Source of the DNA: Macrobrachium rosenbergii
Taxonomy: Eukaryota > Arthropoda > Malacostraca > Decapoda > Palaemonidae
Reading direction: 5' to 3'
Length of the DNA stretch: 64,000 bases
Assembly: GCF_040412425.1 (NCBI RefSeq)
Contig: NC_089792.1
Coordinates: forward strand, 19,612,289-19,676,288
Shown: positions 27,049-38,200 of the stretch, piece after piece
Layout: the number at the start of each line of letters is the position of its first letter
How positions within the stretch are numbered: position 1 is the stretch's first letter
Notes under the pieces: model-generated
Seen by the model: only the letters and a program-made list of their open reading frames with translations
Told to the model about the DNA's origin: nothing
The model's database searches: none
Translations under genes and position numbers: made by a program

Positions 27049-27081
27049 TATACGTACTGGTATGGTGTGAATAGACCCTAA

Positions 27082-27389
27082 GACGTGTTATTAACGTAAA
27101 GATGTTTAATTTAAGAAAATATTTTTTTTATAAGATCAACTACGTTTAAAAGTAAGTCACTTATGATTTTCATGGAAATCTTACATAATATGCATATTCA
27201 TCCGATTTGCTTAGGTTTTTGGGTTGTGCTGTGTTTCGATATTATGTAATATTGTAGTTCTCTGCAGTGTTACGTGTGTGTCAAAATATATGAAACCTGT
27301 TAACATTCATATAAATATTAGTGTGTAGTTGGTGGGGTAGCATTGTTTCAGTGTGATTTTACTTTCTTAGTGTTAAAATATATTCATCA
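27082..27389. other. AT-rich flank between transposon and retrotransposon
   Basis: I looked for an LTR end or a primer-binding site before the gypsy remnant and found neither. Confidence 0.4.
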
Positions 27390-27660
27390 TGGCAGCAACA
27401 GAAGTGGCAAAGATCACTGAAATAGCGAAGGAAATAGTGCTAAAAGTCCAAGATTTGAGAGATTTTTGTTAAGGAACAGCGAGTGCCAACATGTCAGAAA
27501 GCCGTAGAGCAGGAGAAGAGGCTGTAAGACAAAGAAATCAAGAAGAGGAAGTACAAAGAAATACAAAAAAGAGGAATTCAAGATAGCCAAAGCAGACAGA
27601 AATGTCACAAACTAGGATGCCTAGCTAAGAGCTGTATGCAAATTAAGAATACTAAGGAAC
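27390..27660 (+). pseudogene. Gag/nucleocapsid remnant with zinc knuckle
   Basis: From an ATG at 27390 a lysine- and glutamate-rich stretch (MAATEVAKITEIAKEIVLKV) runs 27 codons to a stop. A second charged stretch follows at 27490-27585. At about 27603-27638 the text CHKLGCLAKSC looks like a CCHC zinc knuckle (usual C-x2-C-x4-H-x4-C) whose first cysteine pair and histidine have decayed. Intact versions bind the element's RNA during packaging. Confidence 0.5.
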
Positions 27661-27779
27661 CTCAAGAAGAACTAAGGGAGGTCACTGCAGACAGACAAGT
27701 GTTGAGACAAGATGGAAGATGAAGCTGGCAGATGGAACTGAACTTCTTGTTGTGTTAGGAGCTTGCTGATATGAGGAGC

Positions 27780-28025
27780 AGAGGAAGAGGTGCTGCAAAT
27801 TACCTGTTAGTGAAGGTCAAGTAGGCAAGGAAAAATTAAGTGTGCTACAAGGTACAGGTTGTACAAATATTTATATGTAATAGTTTGGTAACTGATGGCC
27901 AAATGACTGATAAAAAACGGCTTGCACTCACTGATAAGAGTGCCTGTAGATATTCACTGGAAAAGATTCTTGTGAATATACCTTACTATGTAGGAGTCAT
28001 GCAAGTTATGTGCCATAGATAACCC
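27780..28025 (+). pseudogene. Retroviral-type aspartic protease remnant
   Basis: One frame reads SVLQGTGC around 27838-27861 where an active site D-T/S-G is expected, so the catalytic aspartate appears to be glycine. The neighbouring frame continues SLVTDGQMTDKKRLALTDKS and then VNIPYYVGVMQVMC, the latter like the 'V.TPYY.G...A.C......D..IGN' end of gypsy proteases. A frameshift separates the two parts. The protease would cut the element's polyprotein. Confidence 0.5.
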
Positions 28026-28029
28026 CATT

Positions 28030-28360
28030 TCCCATTTATTCCATGTATTAAGGATCACAAAGAAGAGGCCAAAGCTGAGGCTGAGATGGTTGAGAAGGTT
28101 GTAGGAACAGATAAACAGAAGAACAAGCCAGAGGAAAATGATGAAGGGCCAGATCTGGAACAAGATGTGGATGCCAAGACGGGTGGTTATGACCAGAGCT
28201 AAAGTACAGCGAGAGAAATACAGCATCAAGCCCATGGCAGTAGCTTCTAGCATCCTGCGTGTAGGAGCAGAGTAGTTACATGAAGCCCAGCTGAAGGATC
28301 CAGTCTAGCCAAGCAGTGGATGATAGGCAAGGCTGAATGCAGAATACAACACCAAAGGTA
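28030..28360 (+). other. Charged linker between protease and integrase
   Basis: The stretch around 28055-28200 reads KDHKEEAKAEAEMVEKV and on through lysine- and glutamate-rich text. It has no domain. It joins protease to integrase with no room for a reverse transcriptase between them, which matters for the gene-order argument. Confidence 0.5.
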
Positions 28361-28361
28361 A

Positions 28362-29345
28362 ATGAAATGGCATACTATACTATGTTTTCCAGGGCAAAGT
28401 GTGTGGAGAAGTGCATATTGTAACCAGGTAATGAAGTTGGCCCATAAGTCCAATGTTAATGGTCAGCTTGGAGCCAAGAAGACTGGACCATTTAACCATC
28501 AGTTTCCATTGGATGGGGGTGGTTGTGGATATCACCAGATTTTGTAGATTCTGCAACATTTTACCAAAAGGCTGCACTAAAGAGCTGTACTAGTAAAATA
28601 CTACAAAGAAAATAGCAGTAGACCTGACTGGACATATATCACCAATGTTAGAGAGGCAATGGATACAGCTTGAGTGTGGTGGACTATGCTACAAGATACC
28701 CAGAGGCAGTGGCACAGACCCACCTAAGTTAGAAACCGAATGTGTAGCAGAGGAATTATTTTTACATTTATTTTCAGCAGGTACATCTCCCCAAGGAAAT
28801 GCTCAGCAACTGAGGTATCAAGTTTGCAACTGAAATAGTGAAAGAGGTGAGCCATCTAATCAGCACTAAGCAGCTCTTCACAAAACTGAAGTCTTGTCAT
28901 CCTAAGATTTAATGGTTTTTGTGAAAGGACCAATGTTTTGCTGAAATCCTTGCTGAAGAAGATATGCCAGGAGAGAACAAAGGATTGGAATCAGTGTCTA
29001 TCTGTAATCTTATATACATTTTGAATACTGCATTCTGGCACCAGATTTTCAATGTTCAAGCTATTGTACTAAATGACAATGAGAACACCTATGCAGATTC
29101 TCAAGAAATTATGGACTGGAGATTGTGAGGATGGAATATGCAATGCCTACCAGTATGTGCTGGAGCTGTGAGGATGGAATATGCAACACCTACCAGTATG
29201 TGCTGGAGCTTGACGTGACCTATCAATTAGCCAGGAAGAATCTGTGTGAGGCACAGAAATGCCAGAGGTTCACTGTGACAAAAGGACCAGAGATCTTTGA
29301 AAAGTCAGCTCCTGCTTACTGTTTTCCAGTAGTAACTGAGCTAAA
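28362..29345 (+). pseudogene. Gypsy-type integrase, decayed
   Basis: A frame at about 28431-28485 reads KLAHKSNVNGQLGAKKTG, the 'LAH.....GH.G..KT' zinc-binding head with its second histidine replaced. The catalytic core follows: VDLTG (about 28619-28633) holds the first aspartate. VDYATRYPEA (about 28685-28715, one frame over) is the typical next step. The second aspartate site reads Asn (LSN, 28802-28810). NGFCERTN (about 28911-28934) holds the glutamate. The C-terminal part includes YQYVLELDVTYQLARKNL near 29192-29250. Integrase joins the cDNA to chromosomal DNA. Frameshifts and stops prevent any function. Confidence 0.7.
29125..29210. repeat. 43-bp tandem duplication in the integrase
   Basis: GTGAGGATGGAATATGCAAT and the following 23 bases occur at 29125-29167 and again at 29168-29210 with two differences. 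The unit length is not a multiple of three, so it shifts the frame. This is probably replication slippage after the element died. Confidence 0.9.
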
Positions 29346-30440
29346 ATGATGGACTGAACAGATTCTTTGTGGACTACAATCAGTTAAATGTGTTTGTTAA
29401 ATCTGTTTGTTTGGCAACAAATGGAAGGGTGTTAAATCTGTTTGTTTGGCAACAAATGGATGGGACATCCATTGGGCTATGATGGTGAAAATCTATAATG
29501 ACAAGTTTTTCACTAGGCTGAACTTAAACAAGCAATATTAGCTGATCTTTATGATAGAAGCATCAGAGAGAAGACAGCATTCATCGTATCAAGTGGATGT
29601 TATTTGTATTGATGAACCCAACAACTTTCAATAGTGATGAAGAAGATGCTGACTGGATCTTAGTATACTGACCATTTTGTTGATGACCACTTTCCTCATA
29701 TAACATCATGGGAAGAACATCTCTAAGGGATTCAAGGAATTAACTGAGAGAGTGAAGGAAGCAGGATTGCTTATCCAACCTTTTCAATGTTGCAGTGAAT
29801 ATAGAGATGCAGAATTTCTTGGATGCAGTGTCAGCTGTAATAGGATAGCCATGGATAAAGACCCTGGATGCATCCATGCCAAAGACCAAGTGAGATCATT
29901 CCTAGGATTAACAGGCTACTACAAATCTTGTAGCTCTTTAGACTGATTTAGTGAGAAAGGGTTGACTATGCAAAGTAGCATGGTAGGTACCTAAACAAAA
30001 AGCATTTAATGGACTGAAGCAGGTTTAGGCAATGCACCAGTAATATGTATACCAGACTTTGATAAGGCTTTTATTGTGACGATAGATTCATCAAATGAAG
30101 GACTGGGGCCTAATCCTGCAAGACTTTGCTGAGGGCATATTTCCAGTTGTTTACATAAGCAGGAAACTCAAGACAGATAAGCACAAATACTGTACAATTG
30201 AGAAGGAATGCCTAGCAACAGGATTGTCAGTTAAGAGATTCTATGTTTCACTATGGGGTGGATTTTGTGATTCAGACAGAACACAATCCACTTGATTACA
30301 TCCAGAGATGGCTTGGAGGAACAGCAGAAATCATTAGCAATGTTATAGTGGATTTGGTTAAGGTGTTGAGTGCTATGTCTGTGTGGCTTCAAATGGACAC
30401 AAGGCAGATGAGCTTGGTTAAATTCAGTAAGTGATGACAC
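29346..30440 (+). pseudogene. Gypsy-type reverse transcriptase and RNase H, decayed
   Basis: RFFVDYNQLN (about 29360-29389) is the 'R.C.DYR.LN' entry of the reverse transcriptase. TDHFVDDHF (about 29667-29693) holds the catalytic F-V-D-D box. VKEAGLLIQP, EFLGCSVSCNRIAM and VRSFLGLTGYYKS (29752-29930) give the rest of the palm and thumb. RNase H follows: DSSNEGLG (about 30085-30108), VVYISRKLKTDKHKYCTIEK (about 30148-30207) and QTEHNPLDYIQRW (about 30273-30312). The RT/RNase H pair copies RNA into DNA and removes the RNA. Several frameshifts and stops break it, and part of the palm between 29460 and 29640 is poorly readable. Confidence 0.75.
29396..29465. repeat. 35-bp tandem duplication in the RT
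   Basis: GTTAAATCTGTTTGTTTGGC and the following 15 bases are repeated back to back at 29396-29430 and 29431-29465. The unit is not a multiple of three. Confidence 0.9.
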
Positions 30441-31210
30441 GGGTTACTGATGTTGGTCAGCAGGGAACTGCACATGCTACAAAACTGCCTATCCTTTAGC
30501 GTCATTAGTTAATGAATCCTTCATGGATTCTACAACATAAATGGAAAAGCCTAATTTGGAAATGGCCCCCAGTCCTGGGCATATGTGGTTGCTAAGTATA
30601 TCTCATCTTCATGAATACTAAGGATAAATTGAAAGTATGACATTGGAACAGTAGAACCCTTAATAAAATTGGAAAGATAGCCGAGGTAGATAATATAGAT
30701 TCAAGGGATATTGAATCTGCATTTTAGTTATTTGTGAATCATGGTGCGTCATAATGAATCATAGGAAAATAAAGCATGTACAGTGGTAATGTGGATATCC
30801 ATTCAGGAAAAGACGTAAACTGTTAGAGAAGTAGGCCACATTCAAAATTTATGTGATGTGAAAATAAAGATTTAAGAAGAATACTGGGAGTCAGATACAG
30901 GACAGGGCGAGAAATGGTATCACAAGGGGAATTGATGGTTCAGTGTGCAAGTAGGATGAAAATGAAAAGGAGATGAAAAAGACTCAGACATAACCCTCAC
31001 ACAACTCTTGGGAGGATAGCATGTGGTAGTGTGGGGCTTGGCTTCCGTGGGCCCCTTGAGTTGAAGACAGAGGCATACTTGGTTGAGAACTATGAGAAGG
31101 GAGGCTGGAGATGAGTGGAGATTTGTGAAAGACAAAGCACACAAGTGATGGAATTTTATAGAGGTTCTTTGTGCCATGTGGAGATGATGATGGTGATGAC
31201 AAAATAACAA
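30441..31210 (+). other. Sequence after the gypsy element, retroposon-like tail
   Basis: No integrase or LTR follows RNase H. From about 30890 the sequence becomes GC-richer and ends GGAGATGATGATGGTGATGAC (31181-31201), a GAT microsatellite end typical of LINE 3' tails. The immediate upstream frame reads FYRGSLCHVEMMM. This may be the 3' end of a separate non-LTR element. The minus-strand 97- and 72-codon frames here are not supported. Confidence 0.3.
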
Positions 31211-31983
31211 CACATCGGAGTAGATTATAACGAGTCTATTAAATCAATGCATGAGGACTGATGATTATCGTTTTCTTTCATAAAGTAACAATAGTATTTG
31301 GATTATTTGCAGAAATTATTGATGTTCAGGATAAACTTTATTCTGATTATTATTACACCTGTATAAAATCATGTGTAAATGACTTTTTTGCATGTTTCTA
31401 GTATTAATATGAAAATTGCTTTTTTTTACAAACATGTAATGGGTTATAATTTCTTAAAATGCGATAAATTAGTTTCTTCACATCTATGGCGTACCTAGAA
31501 TAAAATATTCCTTAAATTTAAATTTAGATATAATTTTTTTCAATCAAACACAGAGAGAGAGAGAGAGGGGCTGTATTGATGACCAACCTTGAAATGCTAA
31601 CCACTGTCAAGATGTTACTTTGCAACAAGCCAATAGTAATTGGTGCTTAAAGGTGGTATTCAGGCGAACGCCATCTGTTAACGTGAGTTCCGGATAATAA
31701 TCCCCAGTGAAAGATGAGAAGGAAAATTTGTCGATGAGCATTATCCCTTTTGCTCCTAATTAGCTCAATTGGAGTCGGGTTTCTGGGGTCATCCGATACA
31801 CCTGTTGCTATCTATCTAAATCGATTTTTGGAATTAATTAAGAGAAGTGTCTCGCTGTGCGATGTTATGTGTCACTCATTTGAATCTTTTATAGCATTAT
31901 ATCTTTTGTAGTGATTATATATAACCAACCAATTAGTTGGCTGGAAATAATGGTTGTTTATGATAATCAGTAATCATTTTCAA

Positions 31984-31984
<1 letters not shown>

Positions 31985-32061
<77 letters not shown>
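31985..32061. repeat. (TA)n microsatellite
   Basis: Perfect TA array followed by TATG/TGTG variants to about 32085. The preceding stretch 31215-31980 holds a short GA run (31553-31567) and nothing else I can name. Confidence 0.95.
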
Positions 32062-32067
<6 letters not shown>

Positions 32068-32360
32068 GTGTGTGTATGTATATATTGTTTATGACGAAAA
32101 GACTTGGACGGGCATAGCGGTACAAATCAAACATTTTAATGGGTCTCTCTTAAGCCAAGACAACCAAGATTTTGAAAAAGTTAGGTATGGGGAATCAGGA
32201 AACACAGGGAATTCTGCATTATAGTTCTGAATTCAGTGTAGTACTAATCAAAACAGCTCACTCTCGAGTTCACAACTTCAGAATTTCTTCTGGATTTTGG
32301 AACCTGACATGTACAAGGAGATAACTAATTTTTACATATTTGTTTGCTTTTTATTACATA

Positions 32361-32368
32361 TAGATATG

Positions 32369-32439
<71 letters not shown>

Positions 32440-32446
32440 TATAAAT

Positions 32447-32488
<42 letters not shown>
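32361..32488. repeat. Interrupted (TA)n arrays
   Basis: Two TA arrays (32361-32437 and 32452-32488) separated by CGTATAAATAATA. Confidence 0.95.
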
Positions 32489-32491
<3 letters not shown>

Positions 32492-32735
32492 AGAAATAAT
32501 CGCCATGTTTTCTTTCTCACAAAAACATAAATCTTTACCTATTCGGAGTGCCCATTTCGTTTTTTAAAGCTGGAGGTCGCCTCATAATAGAGCAGAAATC
32601 ACAGAACTGAGCTTCCCCAATGACCTGGCTCTTGCCGTAATGGAAAAGCTAGAATAAATGATGCCCTGTGAATCTTCTGCTCCTTCGAATCCTTCGTCTT
32701 ATTTTTTCGTTAGTGTTACCATTACAGTGCATGTT

Positions 32736-32790
<55 letters not shown>
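32736..32790. repeat. (CT)n microsatellite
   Basis: Perfect CT array of about 53 bp. Confidence 0.97.
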
Positions 32791-32794
<4 letters not shown>

Positions 32795-32906
32795 AAGTAC
32801 AGTAAAGTATTACTAAATTGGGTAACGCCTGACTTTCAGCATATTATTCTTATAGATCACATACCTGTGTCATCTTAGTTGAGAAATCGAAATTTAGTTA
32901 ATAAGT

Positions 32907-33187
32907 TAAGTTAAGTATATCATAGTTTAACCAGACCACTGAGCTGGTTAACAGCTCTCCTAGGGCTGCCCCGAAGGACTAGATTTCTTTTACGTGGCTA
33001 AGAACCAACTGGTTACCTAGCAACGGGACCTACAGCTTATTGTGGAATCCGAACCACATTATGACGAGAAATGAATTTCTATCACCAGAAATAAATTCCT
33101 CTAATTCTTCATTGGCCGGTCGGAGAGTCGAACGCTGGGCCAACAGCGTGCTAGCCGAGGGCTCTACCCACCCTTCTAGTGAAGAAC
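32907..33187 (-). mobile_element. tRNA-derived SINE, near full length
   Basis: Read on the minus strand, a tRNA-like head starts near 33180. The A-box region is AGAGCCCTCGGCTAGC (33151-33166) and the B box GCGTTCGACTCTC (33122-33134). A conserved body follows (GACCGGCCAATGAAGAATTA onward) and then the tail GAGCTGTTAACCAGCTCAGT, ending in TTAAGTTAAG repeats. Possible 14-bp target duplications are AATTTAGTTAATAA (left, about 32890) and ATTTTAGTAAATAA (right, about 33191). Truncated relatives lie at 16572 and 61197. The good promoter boxes suggest it is the youngest of the three. Confidence 0.8.
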
Positions 33188-33189
33188 TA

Positions 33190-34890
33190 ATTTTAGTAAA
33201 TAAAATAAAATGTCATCTGCAGACAACTAAGAAATAATAGTTAGATAAAGATCTTTAAAACTAGAAACAAAGTCAAGGTTTGTTTAGTATGCCTTAGGCC
33301 TTAGGGAACTTACTCCCGTACCATATACTAATGGCACCTTATGGTAGGTAAGCGAGCGAGCACCATCTGCAGCCTAAAGTGTCCGCTAATTGTCCCCACT
33401 GAAACAATGGGGAAGATTGGTGTCGACGATCATTATCTCATTTCTTCTTTTGATTATCCGCATCAGTGGCAGGTTTCATGGGTGATCATCGGGTGCCTCT
33501 AGCAATGGAAAAGGAACTGTAGTGACCTGCGCGTCTTTCACTTTTGCCTATTTCACATCGACTTCTCTTCCTGTTATGTATTTCCATGTATTTGACAGCA
33601 TCGGTATTCGACACTTGTTAATTTTTTTATAAGACGAATTATGAATTGCGCGGCCACTTCACTAAGTGTTGATTTTTTTTTATCCCTGTTCAGATCTTAT
33701 TCTAATTTTAGATTATAAAATCAAATGATAGTATATTCGCATTTTTGCTGCTGATGCATCAGTGGAATAATGATGACGTTACCTCGTTATGTATCATGTA
33801 ACGTAACGCCCTTTATTCAAAATCCAAATTGTAAAAAACTTTCGTTGGCCTGGATTTACAGAAAGACTTCCAGTTCTGTTCCTCTTTTTCATCGGATGAT
33901 ATCAAACCCGTCCTTTGCCTTTCGTTCTCATGTCTTGAATGGATATGAAATCGGTGGAATTAGCACGAGAAAGGATTAATCTGACTAGTCAGAATGAAGC
34001 TCCATCAAAATTGAATTTCCATTCATATTTCATGAATGAATTATAGACAGAATTCAATCTCGAGTGAAAGTGTTGTCAGCCTATAACGTTTTACCGTTCA
34101 CTGCATTAACTAGTTTCATATAATCTTTAATAAAGATGAGTGACGCATTTACTCAAATGTATAATAATTCTGTTTTTATTTTTGGCTTTTGTTTTGATTT
34201 GCATTTTTATTTTGCCAAAAAATCTCCGTTCTAAAATTGGAAAACATGCGCGAGATGGCAAAATATTTGTGGAAAACGAAAACCCTAAAAGGTGCTATGG
34301 TGCTATATCAGTGGAAATTTTCTTACCTAGAACAGGAAGGGAAATAATTTAGAACTTAATAGCATGACCGAGGCAATGACTGAGATTTTTGCAACCAGTA
34401 AATAATAAGTCTCAGACTTTAAAGATAAAATCGGTGCTTTGATATTAAAATGTATGTTATTTAAATATATATTTAACCAATATGTACATTTTCCATTTAT
34501 GGTAGATAATCCTATTTTTAAGTATAGCATTATGTAGTGATGGAAAACAACGATGACTAGAGTTCATGGAAAAACTGAAGAACATTTGCTTGATGTGTTT
34601 CATTGGAGCGTAACAGAATGCATTGAAATTTCACCATGTTGTTATATGCATTACATTTATTCATTATTATAGAAAATAATACTAAAATCAAGGTTCCGTT
34701 ACAGCCCATCATTTCCCATTCTCTTTATATGACATGAACTCCAGACCACCTTTCAGCTCTGCATTTTTTTAGTTTTTCCTTTAACCACTTCCATAAAATA
34801 TCCAAATATCTCAGCCATCATATTTAGCCTAAACTTTGAAGACAATTCATTTTTTCAGCTTCCTGTTTTGTAAATAAAAACATTTCAGAT
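33190..34890. other. Unannotated sequence
   Basis: No gene or repeat recognised. The open frames at 33770-33979 and 34140-34352 are short and carry no domain beyond a chance hydrophobic run in the latter. Confidence 0.55.
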
Positions 34891-34894
34891 GTAA

Positions 34895-35245
34895 AAATAA
34901 AAGTATTAATTAATATCTTTTATACCTTTGGACTTATTATATAACATTCATCCTTTTTCACTACTTTCACAAGCCCTCCACTGCCTTTCGTTCCCAGTTA
35001 ATCTGACATTAATTTCTTTTTTTCTCCCTCATCTATAACACATGCTCAATTTTTTAAAAAACTAACCTCTTCCATTTTTGCGCCATCTATATTAAAATGC
35101 TGTCCCAGTCCCCGTTATCCCATTAAATCTCAAAGTATTACTTGTTCACACATCTTTCAACTCTTGCTTATTCGAAAACCAAGGTAATTTTTTCACCAGT
35201 CTGTCCAGTTTTTGAAGATAATCAGTGAACTGCGCCATCCTCAAG
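34895..35245 (-). pseudogene. LINE reverse-transcriptase fragment
   Basis: The minus strand reads, across frameshifts, LKDV, stop, TSNTLRFNG (about 35100-35185), then MAQKWKR (about 35065-35090) and REKKEINVRLTGNERQW (about 34980-35035). This matches the 'L.VN..KSKV..F.........I.G...E.V..FKYLG......G....EV..R' region after the catalytic palm of many non-LTR reverse transcriptases. No other LINE domain adjoins it. The pattern fits a family that I remember from decapods but cannot name. Confidence 0.5.
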
Positions 35246-35249
35246 CTTT

Positions 35250-38200
35250 AATCATTTTACTTTTCATTCTTAAACTATTCTTACACTACATACTTGTGTA
35301 ACGCATCTCTTCCTTAATTTGTGTATTAACCTAATAGTAATAGTAATAAGAAAGAAGATGATATTAAACGTCCTTGCATTACTTTTTAATACTTAGTACA
35401 ATTTGTCTGTCAGGATTATAGATCAACCAGTAAGTGGAACAATCAACCGAGTGGTGTGTGTAGTCAAGTAAATATATGTATGTGAAATGTGATTTAATAT
35501 ATCTTTTTCTGTTTCACATTGATATTTGAATTGTTACTTTCCTCACTTTATATAATTCAGTCTTAAAGAGAACAAGACAACTTAATTAAATAGCTCAGTA
35601 TTTTGTTAGCGTTCATAATGCAAAGAAAGAGACATGTTTTAATTTGATCTATTGATATTACCCCCTCATGACGATATGTAAGGCCAAATTCTTGACTGAA
35701 ATCGTAAATCCGCATATTGTGCAGTAATCACACTAAATCCAAACTTGATGCAGAACAACACATGAAAGTGGTAATTCCCTTTACTCTAAGGCGATATGTA
35801 ATCATGTTAACAAAATAAAAAAAAAAAAATGGGATTACTTAGAGTTTCATTGTATATCTCTGTGAACTGGGATCATAGGTAGCATTTATATTTATTTAAA
35901 CGATAATTTTTTCAGACATATATCTTTATGGATCTATTTACCTATTCATTTTTTTTGTAAATTTTTCATAAATAGTATTATTTTTTAATCACAAGTAACA
36001 TGTTATTGTTTAGTATAAACTGAAAAGGCTGCTAAAAGCTTAATGCGTTTCATCATACTTCATTACAAATAAGTAATTTTTCGACAGCTTGTTCGTTCTG
36101 TGTTTCACGTCCTCTGTCATGTAAAAATCGCTCAATTTCATCAACCTACTATGTTGATAAAAGGAATGGCTGCTGGAACGTAACGTCAATGAAAGGTTCT
36201 CATTTAATATTAAACGAGCAGTCGGTCTCATTTTGCCAAAAATTTTGAATTAGTACGAACATATTTTTCTAGATGGATGATTAAAGGGGACGCAGGATTG
36301 GCAATAGAAATTGAGTGAGTTATTGTTTAATTTTCCTCACATATAAAAACATTAAAAATCCTGATTATTCTTATGAAGGCTTGGGATGATGGAGATTGTC
36401 GGATGCTAATTATATCTCGTATGTCGTTAATCTGAGAAGATATTAATTTTAATGGTGGTGAAATCAGGAGAGAATTGCTTCGAGAGAAAGTTCGAAAATT
36501 TGGCTGATTGATTTGGAGTTCAAGGGTTTCTGTATGTTTCTAATTTTGGATTGTCCATAGAAAGAAATCGTACACAAGCCATGTTTACGTGTTTTCCAAT
36601 CTGCATAACATTTTGTCCTTCAACAATGATTTTCCTATTTCTATTTACATTTTTCTGTTAATATATTTTTTTTGTTGTGAATCTTACCGATATCATAAAA
36701 AAAGAAACAGTATAAGCAAAGCGTTACCTGTTGACATTTTTGTTCTTTTAATAAATATTTTTCTCTAGTTTTTTAAGATTAATTTTTTGTATATAAATTT
36801 CCCAGTAGACGTCAAACGTATCTATTACGAGAGATTTAAGCTCCTTGTGTTATTTCTCGTTTCCCTGCTCTAAGAGCAATACAACACCATTCAATTTTGA
36901 ATTCAGATGGATTGGTTTTCACGTTTATTCTTACTCTCTGTGTTACTTCGTTTCTCCCGACTGAATTTACGATCGAGTGAAAATGCCAGAAGTATGTAGA
37001 GTAAGTTTATTTACATAATGTTTGAATATTTTAGATCTAGCGTAAATGATAAGCGAGTGTAGACAGACAATAGTTAAATGCTGGTGCTGTATAATTACTC
37101 ATATGACTTATAACTTACTGTGCTAGAACAGACATAGAAACAATCTTACATACGATTTAAATGCATTGTGTGTGAAAGAATTTTAAGTATTTTAGAATAT
37201 AAAAAGTGACCAGACTAATTCGTTAAACTGTACAACTTTATAAATACATTTACACTTACTGAAAATCCCCACTTGTAAAAATGAAAGAAAATTTTACTTG
37301 CTCCTATAATTGCTCACTCTTCCCTATTCTTTTAGTATAGAATTATAAATAAGCATAAAATAATTCATTATGAACAATTATAGAATTCGATGACACATTA
37401 ACATGCACTTGTACTTTATCACCTTTAGTTCTAGTTGAATGGTACAGACTCGCTCCCACATGAATCCAGCAACGTATAGCAACTCCCGCTGGTATAGAAA
37501 AACATGTTTGCTTAGTTTATGAAATATGATTCGAAAAATTTAACTATTACATAAACATTATTAAACAGTTGCGATGGCCTTCAGTTACATCTGCAAATAT
37601 CCGTATGAAGATTTAGTTACAAATTACAATGAATCACGGTCCCAAAGGGCCAGGGCACTTAGGCAATATGACGAACTCTCTTTCTCCCTAGTGTTACACC
37701 ATGATTACGGCCTCGACCTACAGCGACACTGAATGGTATGCAACGACCTTAGGTCAGGTTAGGTATTAGGTGAGGTTAGTGATGGCTAGGTTGAGATGTA
37801 ACCAAGTTATTGCTGATGTTTCTGCTTTTTATCTTGTGATTTCTTTACTCTACTGTATTTTTTTTTTTTTTTTTTTTGTAATTTCACACCATGTACGAAT
37901 AGGCGCTTATTACTTGATATACGAATTTGCGAAAATCAACGACCATTTTGATTCGAGTGTAATTGGAAATGGCTCTTTGTAACATGGTTTTAGAGATACT
38001 ATTTGTAATGTAACCAATTGTACCAATTAGGACGTTCAAATTCGTGGTAGTTTTGAGTGTTATGGCATAAATTAACCAGCAATTTTATAGTAAAGAATAG
38101 ACGATAATGTCAGTGCAACATCTCTCTTCGTTTTTAGTGCTTCATTTCAACATAACTAATTGTGTATAACTAAGAGCATGGGGTAATATACTCCATCCAT

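Larger units (their letters stand above)
26285..27078. mobile_element. PIF/Harbinger transposon, internally deleted
   Basis: GGGTCTATTCACAC at 26285-26298 is repeated exactly in inverse at 27065-27078. TAA directly flanks both ends (26282-26284 and 27079-27081), the 3-bp TAA/TTA target duplication typical of PIF/Harbinger. Beyond the 14 perfect bases the ends remain imperfectly inverted (GTATACGTAAATGC against GTACGTATAATGC). Inside are two converging coding remnants: a plus-strand MADF/Myb-like start and a minus-strand transposase start. They meet near 26646, so the middle of both genes has been lost. Full-length relatives are usually several kb, against 794 bp here. It would depend on an intact relative to move. 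Confidence 0.8.
27390..30440 (+). mobile_element. Ty3/gypsy-type retrotransposon, integrase before RT
   Basis: A decayed retroelement about 3 kb long. Its domain remnants follow one another on one strand in the order gag zinc knuckle, aspartic protease, integrase (zinc-binding head, catalytic core, C-terminal part), reverse transcriptase, RNase H. The enzymes are of Ty3/gypsy type, but integrase normally follows RNase H in that group. An integrase-first order is known from Gmr1-like gypsy elements and, independently, from Ty1/copia. Frames shift repeatedly and many stops are present, so it is long dead. No LTR is visible at either side, and no integrase follows the RNase H. Two short internal tandem duplications are present. 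Confidence 0.7.

Noticed and set aside
30920..31213. 97- and 72-codon minus-strand frames
   Set aside because: They mainly reflect the antisense of a GAT-repeat tail (the HHHHH and SSPSSS runs) and have no domain.
37740..37785. TTAGGTCAGGTTAGG-like sequence resembling the arthropod telomere repeat
   Set aside because: Only two or three imperfect units separated by other bases. This is too short to call an interstitial telomere.
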